Source: Pseudomonadota bacterium (lineage in GTDB: Bacteria; Pseudomonadota; Gammaproteobacteria; Burkholderiales; JAKAFK01). From it: a stretch of 39,945 bases of DNA. The stretch is from the NCBI GenBank assembly GCA_021817985.1, contig JAKAFK010000030.1, positions 1-39,945 on the forward strand. Reading direction: 5' to 3'. The first letter of the stretch is position 1. Each line of letters opens with the position of its first letter. The notes below the pieces were generated by a model that saw only the letters and a program-made list of their open reading frames with translations, was not told the DNA's origin and ran no database searches. Made by a program: the position numbers and the translations under genes. Below, piece after piece: positions 1-7,182 of the stretch.

Positions 1-1
1 A

Positions 2-151
2 CTCCGAGGCCATTTGCGGGATCCCGGATTTCTGACAGATATGGATGCGTTGCTGAGGGTCGGGATCCAATACGACCCCATGGAAGCCGCCGACTTCGTC
101 ACCGAGCATCTGCTCAATCGGCTGCCCATCGGCGGAGAGGGGAGGGGATGA
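2..151 (+). CDS. C-terminal end of an unrecognised protein (partial)
   Basis: A frame open from the window edge encodes 49 residues and stops at TGA 149-151. The tail carries a stretch reading MEAADFVTEHLLNRLP and looks like a genuine acidic, helical C-terminus rather than a shadow frame; the other forward frames are much less protein-like. I do not recognise the family and cannot assign a function from 49 residues. It lies left of the tRNA fragment at 332-381, so if that fragment is an attR site this gene would be the last gene of the integrated element. A short hairpin (182-199) follows it. Confidence 0.45.
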   Translation, partial: LRGHLRDPGFLTDMDALLRVGIQYDPMEAADFVTEHLLNRLPIGGEGRG

Positions 152-181
152 TCTGCCCTGCCTTGTGCGCCCACGGGGGTG

Positions 182-199
182 GTTTCGGAGTGCCGAAAC
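182..199 (+). terminator. Hairpin after the first partial gene, no U-run
   Basis: GTTTCGG (182-188) and CCGAAAC (193-199) form a perfect 7-bp stem around the 4-nt loop AGTG, 31 bases after the stop of the partial gene. There is no T-run behind it, so it is at most a weak terminator or a 3'-end stabilising hairpin. Confidence 0.3.
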
Positions 200-225
200 G
201 AGGTGTCGCCGCAGACGAATCCCCT

Positions 226-272
226 GTGCAAGAATCTTGCACATCGGAATGTGATGTGCAATGATTGTGCAA
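226..272. repeat. Cluster of GTGCAA motifs, one pair forming a perfect palindrome
   Basis: GTGCAA occurs at 226-231, inverted at 237-242, and again direct at 256-261 and 267-272. The first two are part of the 17-bp palindrome GTGCAAGAATCTTGCAC (226-242). The stretch is followed by strongly AT-rich DNA (about 273-325), unlike the GC-rich surroundings. The cluster lies about 60-110 bases from the tRNA-fragment att site, a typical position for integrase arm-type or excisionase binding sites. That role is inference from position; the repeats themselves are visible. Confidence 0.45.
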
Positions 273-331
273 AATTATATGAATATTTGTTATTATTATT
301 CAGTACGATGCATTCGCAAATAAGGTTGTTT

Positions 332-381
332 GGAGACTCATAATCCCTTGGTCGACGGTTCGAGTCCGTCCGGACCCACCA
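332..381 (+). other. 3' half of a tRNA-Ile2(CAU) gene: likely attR attachment-site remnant
   Basis: The sequence contains an anticodon loop CTCATAA with CAT at 339-341, a T-arm (stem GACGG 354-358, loop TTCGAGT 359-365, stem CCGTC 366-370), the acceptor 3' strand CGGACCC (371-377), discriminator A378 and an encoded CCA (379-381). The arrangement resembles tRNA-Ile2(CAU), the TilS-modified isoacceptor. No D-arm or 5' acceptor strand (GGGTCCG expected) lies upstream; similarity stops in the anticodon stem, where one pair is already mismatched. Tyrosine integrases often recombine in this part of tRNA genes and leave such a 3' fragment at the far junction. It is not expected to be a functional tRNA. 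Confidence 0.75.
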
Positions 382-566
382 AGAATTCAATTCGCGACAT
401 GGCGCGCGAGGCGGGCGGGTCCGGCGAGGGTCCGACCGGCTTCCGGCCGCCACATCCGCGACGATGCTCCGGCTCTCGGCGGTCGATATGCCGTTGGGGC
501 GCGAAGGCCCCACCTTGGCGTCAGTCTATGTACGTTCACCGGGGTGCGAACGTGCTCTTCGAGTGC
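382..566. other. Intergenic region without a recognisable gene
   Basis: Nothing coding is convincing here; an open frame that runs through it starts inside the tRNA remnant. Two hairpins are visible: GGGGC/GCCCC in the stretch about 496-512, and ACGTTC (532-537) with GAACGT (548-553) around a 10-nt loop. The second lies just beyond the stop of the minus-strand gene at 567 and may end its transcript, but it has no T-run. Confidence 0.35.
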
Positions 567-1169
567 CTATGATCCTTGCTTGGTGACGGTGGCGTCGGGG
601 CCTCCTGCGAGGATGACCTGCAATGCCCGCCCACGCTCTTCAAGCGCTTCTTTCACCGCTTCGGCACGAAGCTGAGGCACTGGATCGGAGGCGTTGGTGC
701 TTTCGCAGCGGAGGGCGATATCCGAGACCATCGTGACGACCGCCTCTGCCAGCCGCAAATCGGCGTCGCGCAGCTTTTCCAAGACGATCCGCTCATTTCG
801 ATGCCGCTGCCACACGCGGTCGTTCTCGGGAACCGCGGCATTCCGGATCGATGTCTCTATTTCCTCTATGGCCTTCTGCTGGCGCTCCAGGGCCCGGGCG
901 ACTTCCATCGCCGCCTTGTCGGGAAATGGGTGTTCCCGGCTCGGGGGAGGCAGACGTTCGCGTCGCCAAGCCATTTCGAGCCGACGGACCGCATCGCGCG
1001 ATTGCCCCAGAAGTCCGGATAACTCATTGCGGATCAGGGCATCGTCCGCGCGCAGCTTGTTTTCTTCGCGATAGGCGTTGTATCCCCAGCCATAGAAGAG
1101 ATTTTCCACCAACTTGCGAACGGATCCCGCTTCGTCGATGGCGTTGGGGATGGTGCGCAGTTCGATCAT
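567..1169 (-). CDS. Hypothetical coiled-coil protein, partner of the SPFH gene
   Basis: 200 residues; I do not recognise the family. The protein is rich in Glu, Arg, Ala and Leu with long charged helices, especially residues about 45-180, which suggests coiled coil. It has no signal peptide and no transmembrane segment, so it should be cytoplasmic. It starts 49 bases after the stop of the SPFH-domain gene upstream on the same strand, which suggests one transcript and a joint function, perhaps as a soluble partner or scaffold of the SPFH protein. The C-terminus is short and polar. The gene has normal GC-rich composition. Confidence 0.6.
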   Translation of the reverse strand: MIELRTIPNAIDEAGSVRKLVENLFYGWGYNAYREENKLRADDALIRNELSGLLGQSRDAVRRLEMAWRRERLPPPSREHPFPDKAAMEVARALERQQKAIEEIETSIRNAAVPENDRVWQRHRNERIVLEKLRDADLRLAEAVVTMVSDIALRCESTNASDPVPQLRAEAVKEALEERGRALQVILAGGPDATVTKQGS

Positions 1170-1218
1170 GTTCGGTCTCCAAAGGGCCGGTCGCCCGGCC
1201 CTTTCCTCCGTCAGGCGA

Positions 1219-2073
1219 TCACTTTCCGAGGTCGGTCATGCCCCCGGCATTGAACGTGCCGAGCGCGCCGCCGATCTGGAACGGCTGTCCCACCGCTGCG
1301 TTCGGGGCGGACACGAGCCCCTTCTCCGCCATCTTGAGCGCGGTATAGTAGCGGACGGCCTCCATTGGGGTGAGCCCGAACGCGCGCAGCGAGATCAGCT
1401 CCCTCATCCGCTCGTCCCGCGGCATGACCAGGAGCTTCAGATCGTTGAGCAGGATGCCATACACCCCCAGGAAATCGGCCAGGTGCTGCTTGCACAGTTC
1501 CACGATATCATGCACGCGCTCGTTGATCTGTTCCATCGGAGTGACCTGGACGATTTGGTTGATGGCCTGTTCGATGACCGGACCCGCATAGGCCGCCACC
1601 TCGTCCGTCGTGATGAAGTGGCCGTCAAACGGCATGTGGGTGACCAGCTTGAGCGCCTCGTCCTTCGTGTCCACGTGAATGTAGTAGTCGGCCTGATAGA
1701 CCATTTCGGCCATTTCGGCGCTGGTTGCGACACCGCTATTCTGGACGCGCAGCTTGGAGCGCTGCACGAAGATCGCTTCATATTGCCACGGCGATTGCCC
1801 GCCGAAGAAACCCTGCACAATGCTGCCCAGGATCGGCTTGTCCGGCGTCGTGATCGGATACTGCCCCGTCTCATAGACGTTCAGCACCGCACCGCGCGAT
1901 TTCAGAACCGCGAAGTGGTTGCTCTCCACGGTCAGCAGGGATCCCGAGGTGATGCTTTCGTCGGGAAACTTCCATGCGACCACTTTCGGACCCATGACGT
2001 CCTTGCCATCGCGATCCAGCGTCGTGATGACCTGCCTCGTCAGAGCGCCGCCCGAATTGCCCATGATACTCAT
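1219..2073 (-). CDS. SPFH/Band-7 domain protein (virion-core-like or YdjI-like family)
   Basis: 284 residues. The N-terminal half (about residues 28-175) matches the SPFH fold of the soluble 'virion core protein'/YdjI-type family: a KVVAWKFPD opening, a strand with VESNHFAVLKSRG, then YETGQYPITTPDKP and a later YEAIFVQRSKLRV strand. The family forms oligomeric scaffolds, often at membranes; this copy lacks an N-terminal membrane helix. The C-terminus (about 245-284) is Gly/Ala-rich. A purine-rich GGCGAGG precedes the ATG by a few bases. A candidate promoter lies at 2286-2313, giving a leader of about 200 bases. It is followed by the coiled-coil gene at 567-1169, probably co-transcribed. Confidence 0.75.
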   Translation of the reverse strand: MSIMGNSGGALTRQVITTLDRDGKDVMGPKVVAWKFPDESITSGSLLTVESNHFAVLKSRGAVLNVYETGQYPITTPDKPILGSIVQGFFGGQSPWQYEAIFVQRSKLRVQNSGVATSAEMAEMVYQADYYIHVDTKDEALKLVTHMPFDGHFITTDEVAAYAGPVIEQAINQIVQVTPMEQINERVHDIVELCKQHLADFLGVYGILLNDLKLLVMPRDERMRELISLRAFGLTPMEAVRYYTALKMAEKGLVSAPNAAVGQPFQIGGALGTFNAGGMTDLGK

Positions 2074-2285
2074 GTCGTACCTCGCCTTGTGGTTGAACCC
2101 AACGGACGGTTGGCCCCGCCGGATGGCCGTGGAATAGATGATACCTGCGGGATTTTGCAGTCTTGCGAATCTTTCAGGGCATGCTGATCAAGCGGCTGTG
2201 CGCGCGCCGCCGTTGGGTCCGGCTCAGCCAATGCCCCGCCTGCGGCGGTGGATCGAAGACGCAGGATGGTGTTGCAGCTTGGGCC

Positions 2286-2313
2286 ATTCTAGCATCCCAT
2301 CGTCATCTCGCAA
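2286..2313 (-). promoter_or_regulatory. Candidate sigma-70 promoter for the SPFH operon
   Basis: On the minus strand TTGCGA (2313-2308) is followed after 16 bases by TAGAAT (2291-2286), 4/6 and 5/6 matches to consensus. The start would fall near 2279, leaving a leader of about 205 bases before the SPFH ATG. Confidence 0.4.
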
Positions 2314-2971
2314 GCAGAAAGGCCGATCGGCGTGATGGCGTCGAATCCGCCCCCGCGCTCTGCATGGGGCCTACCGGGAGGGTGCGCGCCCTCTTGTGCG
2401 GCCCAGGCGAGTGCGGACGCGCAATGGACGCGTATCGTGTTGTCGTCTAGCCTTGGACGGTGGAATCGGTGGGGCGCTTCTGCCGGCAAGCGGTGGGTAT
2501 CCCGGTCTGGGCTGAACTAAAATTTAGAAAGCAATTCCGATGCGCGCGACGGATGCCGGGTTTCTCCCGATCGTGGCGTCTTGCCCTGGAAGCGCTCGCG
2601 CCCGAGGGCGTCCGGCCTGACCTGGGACGGTGGTCCACGACATGGCGCGCCCGCGGCCCCGGGCGGAACGCGTCAGGGCATTCAGGCGCGGCGGCAGGTC
2701 ATGGATGTCACTGCCGCGTGGATCCAGTGGCTTGCACGGGCGCTCTCCCCGGCCGACGGAAGGTCCATCGGAAGCGCATCGGGGGCGAAGGCCGTCCACG
2801 GATCTTTACTCACCGGCCTGCGCGACGGAAGCCCCTCGGAACGGCGCCAGGCGATCGGATCGGGAGTCGTCGCCTTCCGAGATCAGGGCACAAAAATCTA
2901 ACCGCTGTCCCGCCAGATCGGGCCGCATGGCTTCCGGCGGACCCGGGGGCGAGGCTTGCAAGGAGACGCTC
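2314..2971. other. Long intergenic stretch, no convincing gene
   Basis: Open frames in this region overlap each other on both strands, have Arg/Pro/Gly-rich shadow-like composition and no ribosome site I trust. A short AT-rich island lies at about 2515-2540. Apart from the ribosome site of the following DUF427 gene (AAGGAG, 2960-2965) I see no recognisable element. Confidence 0.4.
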
Positions 2972-3364
2972 ATGAGTGCGAATAGCGGCCCTGGGTTCAC
3001 CCAATATCCGAACCACCGGCTCACGGCGAAGCCGGCCGAAGCCCGCGTGCGAGTGACCTACAAGGGAGAGGTCATCGCCGACACTCGGGAGGCGGTGCAA
3101 CTCGAGGAAACGATGGAAGGCAGCACGGTGGCGCCGATCGTCTACTACTTTCCGCGCAAGGATGTGAGGATGGAACGCCTGGTGCGTACGGCGCACGAGA
3201 CACACTGCCCCTTCAAGGGTATTGCCGCCTATTATTCCATCGCCGGCGGCCCGGAAAATGCCGCCTGGACCTATGAGCAGCCGTACGACGAGATGGCGGC
3301 ACTCAAGGGCCGGCTGGCCTTTTATCCGGACAAGGTGGATTCGATCTCGGCCGCTCAGGACTGA
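2972..3364 (+). CDS. DUF427 domain protein
   Basis: 130 residues, nearly all DUF427: a VRVTYKGEVIADT strand pair, then VAPIVYYFPRKDVRM, then THCPFKGIAAYYSI and a C-terminal AFYPDKVD. This is a small beta-rich fold found in many bacteria whose biochemical role is not established. The start is set by AAGGAG at 2960-2965, six bases before the ATG; a longer frame reaches further upstream but has no such site and an unlikely composition. It has no signal peptide. It stands alone, with a GC-rich hairpin (3413-3435) about 50 bases after its stop. Confidence 0.85.
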   Translation: MSANSGPGFTQYPNHRLTAKPAEARVRVTYKGEVIADTREAVQLEETMEGSTVAPIVYYFPRKDVRMERLVRTAHETHCPFKGIAAYYSIAGGPENAAWTYEQPYDEMAALKGRLAFYPDKVDSISAAQD

Positions 3365-3412
3365 CCACGCCGTGCCGAGGACGGCGCTGGGCGGATTTCG
3401 CCCGAAAGGCAC

Positions 3413-3435
3413 GGCGGCGCGCGGGAGGCGCCGCC
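3413..3435 (+). terminator. Strong GC hairpin after the DUF427 gene
   Basis: GGCGGCGC (3413-3420) and GCGCCGCC (3428-3435) form a perfect 8-bp stem with a 7-nt loop. Only two T follow, so termination would be inefficient unless assisted. Confidence 0.4.
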
Positions 3436-3810
3436 TTGGATACCTGCCCACTGTACTATACTTTGGATGCCTTTCGGTTGAAAGGGCGACGCCGGGCCGC
3501 GCGAGTGGCGGTGCGCCGGGTCGCCCCGCGAGTTTCGCAAACCGCTGAGGGGGCCTTCCTGTCCGGGGACCTCCGCAGGCATGCCCGTCCCTCGACGCGA
3601 CGTTCTCGCCTCGAGCGCCTCGGAGCGCGCCCGTTCTCAGCGAGATCCATTCGTTTTCAGGCGATTGATGCGGCGCCCCGGGCCGATCCGGGGCGTTGGT
3701 CCTCAAGCGCCTTCAAGCCCCGCATGGCGAGCGTGACGGCATCCGATCATCGGTGTTCGCGCGGACACAAGCGGGCTTCGAACGCGCAACTTGGCGACGA
3801 GTGATTCAGC
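3436..3810. other. Intergenic region with a promoter-like -10
   Basis: TATACT (3457-3462) is a good -10; the best upstream partner, TTGGAT (3436-3441), is only 15 bases away, so the promoter is doubtful. Directly downstream CCTTTC and GAAAGG form a small hairpin around GGTT (about 3470-3487). No coding frame in the next 320 bases is convincing. This could be a long leader of the gene at 3811 or an independent RNA; I cannot tell. Confidence 0.3.
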
Positions 3811-4824
3811 GTGCCTATACGAGGAAAGTGGTCCGCTCGCGAACTCCTGGCGAGGTCGTGGCGGTTGGTGCGTGTTGGGGAGCGCAAGGGCGATAGGACG
3901 ACAGATCGCTTCGGTCTGCGCTGGGCGCTTGCCAGGAAGGGAGGCGCGGCGTCCGCCGACTGCGGGACTGTTGCTGCCGATCCCGGTTCCCCACGCACGA
4001 GCGCAAGCGATCGTCTGCCCCCTGAGGGGAGGCAGTTCCGTGCCCTGTGTGAGGCGATTGGCCGGGACGAGGGCGCGGAGAGTGCGCTCGTCTTATCGGA
4101 CCTGATCCGCGCTTTGTACCTGGACGAGACGTCTTTCCATTTTGGGCAGCTCGATGCCCTGGGACCGAAGGCCTGCCAGATCGCGCAAGGCTTGTTGCAG
4201 GGCCGCCTGGGAAGAAATTTTCCGTTGGAGTATTGGGAGCAGGCTTATGCGGCCACGGTACAAACCCGCGTGCATGCGCCGGACGACGCGGCGCGGCAAC
4301 CCGGGCTCTCATCGCCGCTTCATGCGCCGGGAGCCACTCGCGCGATGCCCTCAGCCATGACACAACGGGCGGGCAGTGCCCACTGGGCCGCCTGGGTGGT
4401 CGGGTTCAGTCTTGCGGCGATCATCGGCCTCCTGCTGTCATGGATTCTCTTGCCGCAAGACAAAAGAATCGGGCGGCTGCCCAGTGTGCCGCTTACGGCT
4501 GGGCGAACCGAGCATTCGGGGGCCGCCGTGCCGCCGACGCGGCATCCCCGGTCTCCAGCGGCGGATGCATCGGCATCCACGGCGGGAGGGGGCCGCGTGC
4601 CCAGTCGATCGTCCGTGACCGTTTCGGTCAAGCCCGCCGGGCGGCGCGTGCCCTTGCTCAGAGGGCGTGTTCGCGCCGTGCGGCGCCGCGTGCGCCCCCT
4701 GCCCTTCAGGGGACGGCGGTATGCACGGGTGCACCGGGGGGGCGTGAGTGCGCTCTTCGGCAGGGGCGTCGTGGAATTGCCCCAGACGCCGGATGCGAAC
4801 ACGGGATACCTGCCTGGAACCTGA
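3811..4824 (+). CDS. Hypothetical single-pass membrane protein with an Arg/Pro-rich tail
   Basis: 337 residues from a GTG. I do not recognise it. Residues about 70-155 form a soluble, helical-looking segment with several Leu/Ala/Glu runs; a clear hydrophobic helix spans about 193-214; after it comes a long low-complexity tail very rich in Arg, Pro, Ser and Gly. The first 65 residues look poor and the true start may lie downstream. No good ribosome site supports the GTG. The reading frame stays open for a kilobase, which is weak evidence at this GC content. It may also be partly spurious. Confidence 0.4.
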   Translation: MPIRGKWSARELLARSWRLVRVGERKGDRTTDRFGLRWALARKGGAASADCGTVAADPGSPRTSASDRLPPEGRQFRALCEAIGRDEGAESALVLSDLIRALYLDETSFHFGQLDALGPKACQIAQGLLQGRLGRNFPLEYWEQAYAATVQTRVHAPDDAARQPGLSSPLHAPGATRAMPSAMTQRAGSAHWAAWVVGFSLAAIIGLLLSWILLPQDKRIGRLPSVPLTAGRTEHSGAAVPPTRHPRSPAADASASTAGGGRVPSRSSVTVSVKPAGRRVPLLRGRVRAVRRRVRPLPFRGRRYARVHRGGVSALFGRGVVELPQTPDANTGYLPGT

Positions 4825-4967
4825 AACGGCTCATCCGGCGCGGCCGCGCGCGGCAGCCATTGAGTTGGTTTTGCAAACGCATTATCCTTGGGCCTTGAGG
4901 GAGTGCGCTCCCGTCTGCTTCGCCCTTTCGCCGGGCGGTCCTATTGGGAACTTCATACTCTTAACGC

Positions 4968-6005
4968 ATGGAACTCGTAGCCGAGGACGTGTTTTGCTTG
5001 CAGGTGATGTTGGCCTCCGGTGTGCAGGCGATCCGGGTCGACGAGTCGGCTTTGTGCGTCTATGCGCTGACGCACAAGGGCGAGGCGCGGGTGGTCTTGC
5101 ATCCCCAAGGCAATGTCGAGCGCTATCTGCGTCTCGTGCGGGAGCTCTTGGTCGAGCATGCGATGGAAAGCGGGCAGGGCTACCGGGAGCGCCCCCGCCG
5201 CCGAAGCCAGGTCTTTCATATCGAGTCCGCTAATCTGGAACCCCTCTTGCTGACCGGCGATGTGCAAGCCTTGTCGTCGGTCGCGCGGTCCGCGCGTCTG
5301 ACCGACGAACTCGCAGCGCGCGTGTGGTGGGCGATGCCCAACGCGGATCATGCGCGACGGATGCTGGAGCGCGAGTGCGTGGCCCATGGACAGACCGGCA
5401 AGGCGCTCGCCCAGTTTCTGATCGGCGATTTGCCTTTCGAGTCTGATAGCGAGATTATCGAGAGCCTCGTCATCCTGCTCCAGAACGGTCTTGTCGAGGA
5501 GTCGCAGCGCATGGCGCTGTGGAAGAAGGGGGCCCATAAGCCCGTCTATTATGTGCCCTTCCTTGCCGTGACACCGGACGACTTGCCTTGCGCGCGTGCC
5601 GCCCGTCCTGACTGGGAGGCGCTTTGCGGTCAGACCGCTGCGCGCGCGGAGAGCGATGGACGGATGCGGCGGTTGTGCCGCGTGCTTGCCGGCAACGGAC
5701 AGGCGTTCTTGCAGGCATGCGCTTTTGTCCTGACCCATGCCGATCAGCAGGATCTGGTGATCGCCGCGCTCGGCGTTTTGAGCGAGTACTTCCGTCTTCC
5801 GGCTGACGCGGAGGAGCCCGCCGACCCGTCGCGCGACGAGCTCGCCATGCGTGCCTTGTCCCGCGTCGGCCCATGGCGCCTGCGCGAATTCCTGCCGGAC
5901 AGCACGGTCAGCGGCACGCTCATGCGCGCGCGGCTCAAACCCCTGACTGACGAAGTGCTGGGGCACATTCATGTGCTGCTCGGTCGTCCCGCCGCCCCGC
6001 CCTAA
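4968..6005 (+). CDS. dsrS: DsrS-like sulfur-metabolism accessory protein
   Basis: 345 residues, cytoplasmic, no signal peptide. The opening (MELVAEDVFCLQVMLASG, then QAIRVDES) and the central LTDELAARVWWAMPNADHAR segment recall DsrS of sulfur-oxidising gammaproteobacteria such as Allochromatium. DsrS is known as a cytoplasmic protein needed for normal oxidation of stored sulfur, but its biochemical role is not settled. No other dsr gene is adjacent. There is no Shine-Dalgarno sequence before the ATG; a -10-like CATACT lies at 4954-4959, so a leaderless or very short-leader message is possible. The assignment rests on recalled sequence resemblance, not a search. Confidence 0.65.
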   Translation: MELVAEDVFCLQVMLASGVQAIRVDESALCVYALTHKGEARVVLHPQGNVERYLRLVRELLVEHAMESGQGYRERPRRRSQVFHIESANLEPLLLTGDVQALSSVARSARLTDELAARVWWAMPNADHARRMLERECVAHGQTGKALAQFLIGDLPFESDSEIIESLVILLQNGLVEESQRMALWKKGAHKPVYYVPFLAVTPDDLPCARAARPDWEALCGQTAARAESDGRMRRLCRVLAGNGQAFLQACAFVLTHADQQDLVIAALGVLSEYFRLPADAEEPADPSRDELAMRALSRVGPWRLREFLPDSTVSGTLMRARLKPLTDEVLGHIHVLLGRPAAPP

Positions 6006-6033
6006 GGATCAACCGACGGCTCCGTGGTAAATT

Positions 6034-6061
6034 TTGGCTCCGGGCCGCGATTCCGTACAAT
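6034..6061 (+). promoter_or_regulatory. Candidate sigma-70 promoter of the lpxL-type gene
   Basis: TTGGCT (6034-6039) and TACAAT (6056-6061) are 16 bases apart, 4/6 and 5/6 matches. The pair begins 29 bases after the dsrS stop, so the acyltransferase gene probably has its own start near 6068 and a leader of about 75 bases. Confidence 0.5.
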
Positions 6062-6141
6062 GCAGGCTTTGCGCCTAAACAGAACGAAAACCGGCGTAAG
6101 GCGGCTTCTTGCGGGGTCGCGAGGATCTTTGGAGCATATCG

Positions 6142-7044
6142 TTGGCACGTATTGCGATTGCGGCCTTGTGGCTGCTGCACTTTCTGCCGCTGCCGTGGCT
6201 CGCGCGCATCGGACGGGTTCTGGGGTTCATTCTCTATTCCTCCGCGGCGAAGCGACGCCGGATCGGGCGCATCAATCTGCGGCTTTGTTTTCCCGAACTG
6301 GATGATAGGGCGCGTGAGCGGCTGTTGCGGCGCCATTTTGCGGCGATCGCGCAAAGTCTCCTGGATCGCGGGGTCCTGTGGTGGTCGAGCGAGGCCCGCA
6401 TTCGCCAATGCGTGCGCGTCGAAGGACAGGAACACATGGACGCCGTGCGAGGGCGTCCGGTCATCTGGCTGGCCCCTCATTTTGTCGGGCTCGACATGGG
6501 CGGCGTGCGGATTAGCGTGGACTACCAGGTGGTGTCGATTTACGCCAAGCAAAAGAATCCGCTCTTCGATGCGTTGTTCCTGCGCGGCCGGATGCGGCTG
6601 GGTTCTCCTTTGCTCCTGTCTCGCCAGGACGGCGTGAGGGCGGTCGTGAGAGCACTCAAGGCGGGTATGCCCTTCTACTACCTGCCCGACATGGACTACG
6701 GGCCGCGGGACGCCATTTTTGTTCCGTTCTTCGGCGTGCCCGCCGCGACGATTACCGGGATGTCTCGGCTGGCCAAGCTCTCCGGGGCGGTGGTCGTGCC
6801 CTGCGTCACGCGGCAGCGCGCCGATGACAAGGGGTACGTGGTGCGGTTTTATCCCCCCTGGCAGGACTATCCGAGCGACGAGTTGGAGGCGGATACGCGC
6901 CGGATGAACGCATTCGTCGAGGACAGGGTTCGGGAAATGCCGGAGCAGTATCACTGGCTCCACAAGCGCTTCAAGACCCGGCCGGCGGGGGAAGCCGGCT
7001 TTTACGAGGGGATCAAAAAAAATACCCGCCGAAAAGGCGGGTAG
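6142..7044 (+). CDS. lpxL: Lipid A biosynthesis acyltransferase (LpxL/HtrB family)
   Basis: 300 residues from TTG 6142, the usual length. The enzyme transfers a secondary acyl chain from acyl-ACP to Kdo-lipid A at the inner membrane. An N-terminal hydrophobic helix (IAIAALWLLHFLPLPW) anchors it; the catalytic HX4D motif is H113-F-V-G-L-D118 in the segment LAPHFVGLDM; later PFYYLPDMDYG and FFGVPA segments are family-typical. The TTG is preferred because GGAG (6131-6134) lies 7 bases ahead; another TTG at 6109 is in frame. The last residues (about NTRRKGG) are encoded by the terminator hairpin of the small RNA gene on the opposite strand, so this C-terminus is atypical. LpxL, LpxM and LpxP cannot be told apart here. 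Confidence 0.85.
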   Translation: MARIAIAALWLLHFLPLPWLARIGRVLGFILYSSAAKRRRIGRINLRLCFPELDDRARERLLRRHFAAIAQSLLDRGVLWWSSEARIRQCVRVEGQEHMDAVRGRPVIWLAPHFVGLDMGGVRISVDYQVVSIYAKQKNPLFDALFLRGRMRLGSPLLLSRQDGVRAVVRALKAGMPFYYLPDMDYGPRDAIFVPFFGVPAATITGMSRLAKLSGAVVVPCVTRQRADDKGYVVRFYPPWQDYPSDELEADTRRMNAFVEDRVREMPEQYHWLHKRFKTRPAGEAGFYEGIKKNTRRKGG

Positions 7045-7067
7045 AAGGGGTGTATTGGAGATAAGCG
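7015..7067 (-). ncRNA. Candidate small RNA, left copy of a tandem pair
   Basis: A predicted transcript of about 53 nt. It would start near 7067, seven bases after the -10 GATAAT (7079-7074), run through a C/U-rich segment containing TTATCTCC and CACCCCTTC, and end in an intrinsic terminator. The terminator is TACCCGCC/GGCGGGTA (7023-7030 with 7036-7043), loop GAAAA, then eight T (7022-7015). The C/U-rich part can pair with Shine-Dalgarno sequences, as in several sRNAs that act by blocking ribosome sites. The 3' end overlaps the last codons of the acyltransferase gene on the other strand. No open frame is present. Transcription is inferred, not shown. Confidence 0.55.
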
Positions 7068-7073
7068 GATCAG

Positions 7074-7102
7074 ATTATCCGGTAAGTACGGAAAGAATGC
7101 AA
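7074..7102 (-). promoter_or_regulatory. Promoter of the left small RNA copy
   Basis: Minus strand: TTGCAT (7102-7097), 17-base spacer, GATAAT (7079-7074). The -10 lies inside the repeat unit and the -35 outside it, yet spacing and the TTGC core match the right copy. Confidence 0.55.
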
Positions 7103-7123
7103 GTGATTTTTTGCGTGCACGGG

Positions 7124-7176
7124 AAAAAAAATACCCGCCGAGGAGGCGGGTAGAAGGGGTGTATTGGAGATAAGCG
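7124..7176 (-). ncRNA. Candidate small RNA, right copy of a tandem pair
   Basis: Same architecture as the left copy and identical except for two loop bases (GAGGA). The predicted start is near 7176; the terminator stem TACCCGCC/GGCGGGTA lies at 7132-7139 and 7145-7152 and is followed by eight T (7131-7124). It could also be the terminator of the H+-ATPase gene that ends at 7317 on the same strand, but the promoter between the two and the conservation of the whole unit argue for an independent RNA. Confidence 0.55.
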
Positions 7177-7182
7177 GATCAG

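Noticed and set aside
330-572. 80-codon frame starting at the tRNA remnant
   Set aside because: It begins inside the tRNA fragment, has no ribosome site and a Pro/Arg/Gly-rich composition.
2215-2227. GGGTCCG followed by GCTCAGC, resembling the 5' end of the tRNA whose 3' half lies at 332-381
   Set aside because: The seven bases match the expected acceptor strand, but the two-base linker, D-loop and anticodon stem do not follow, and it lies downstream in the wrong order. Treated as coincidence.
2163-2450. Small frame with a CPACGG zinc-ribbon-like motif
   Set aside because: Only one Cys pair, no second knuckle, no ribosome site and overlapping frames of equal quality on both strands.
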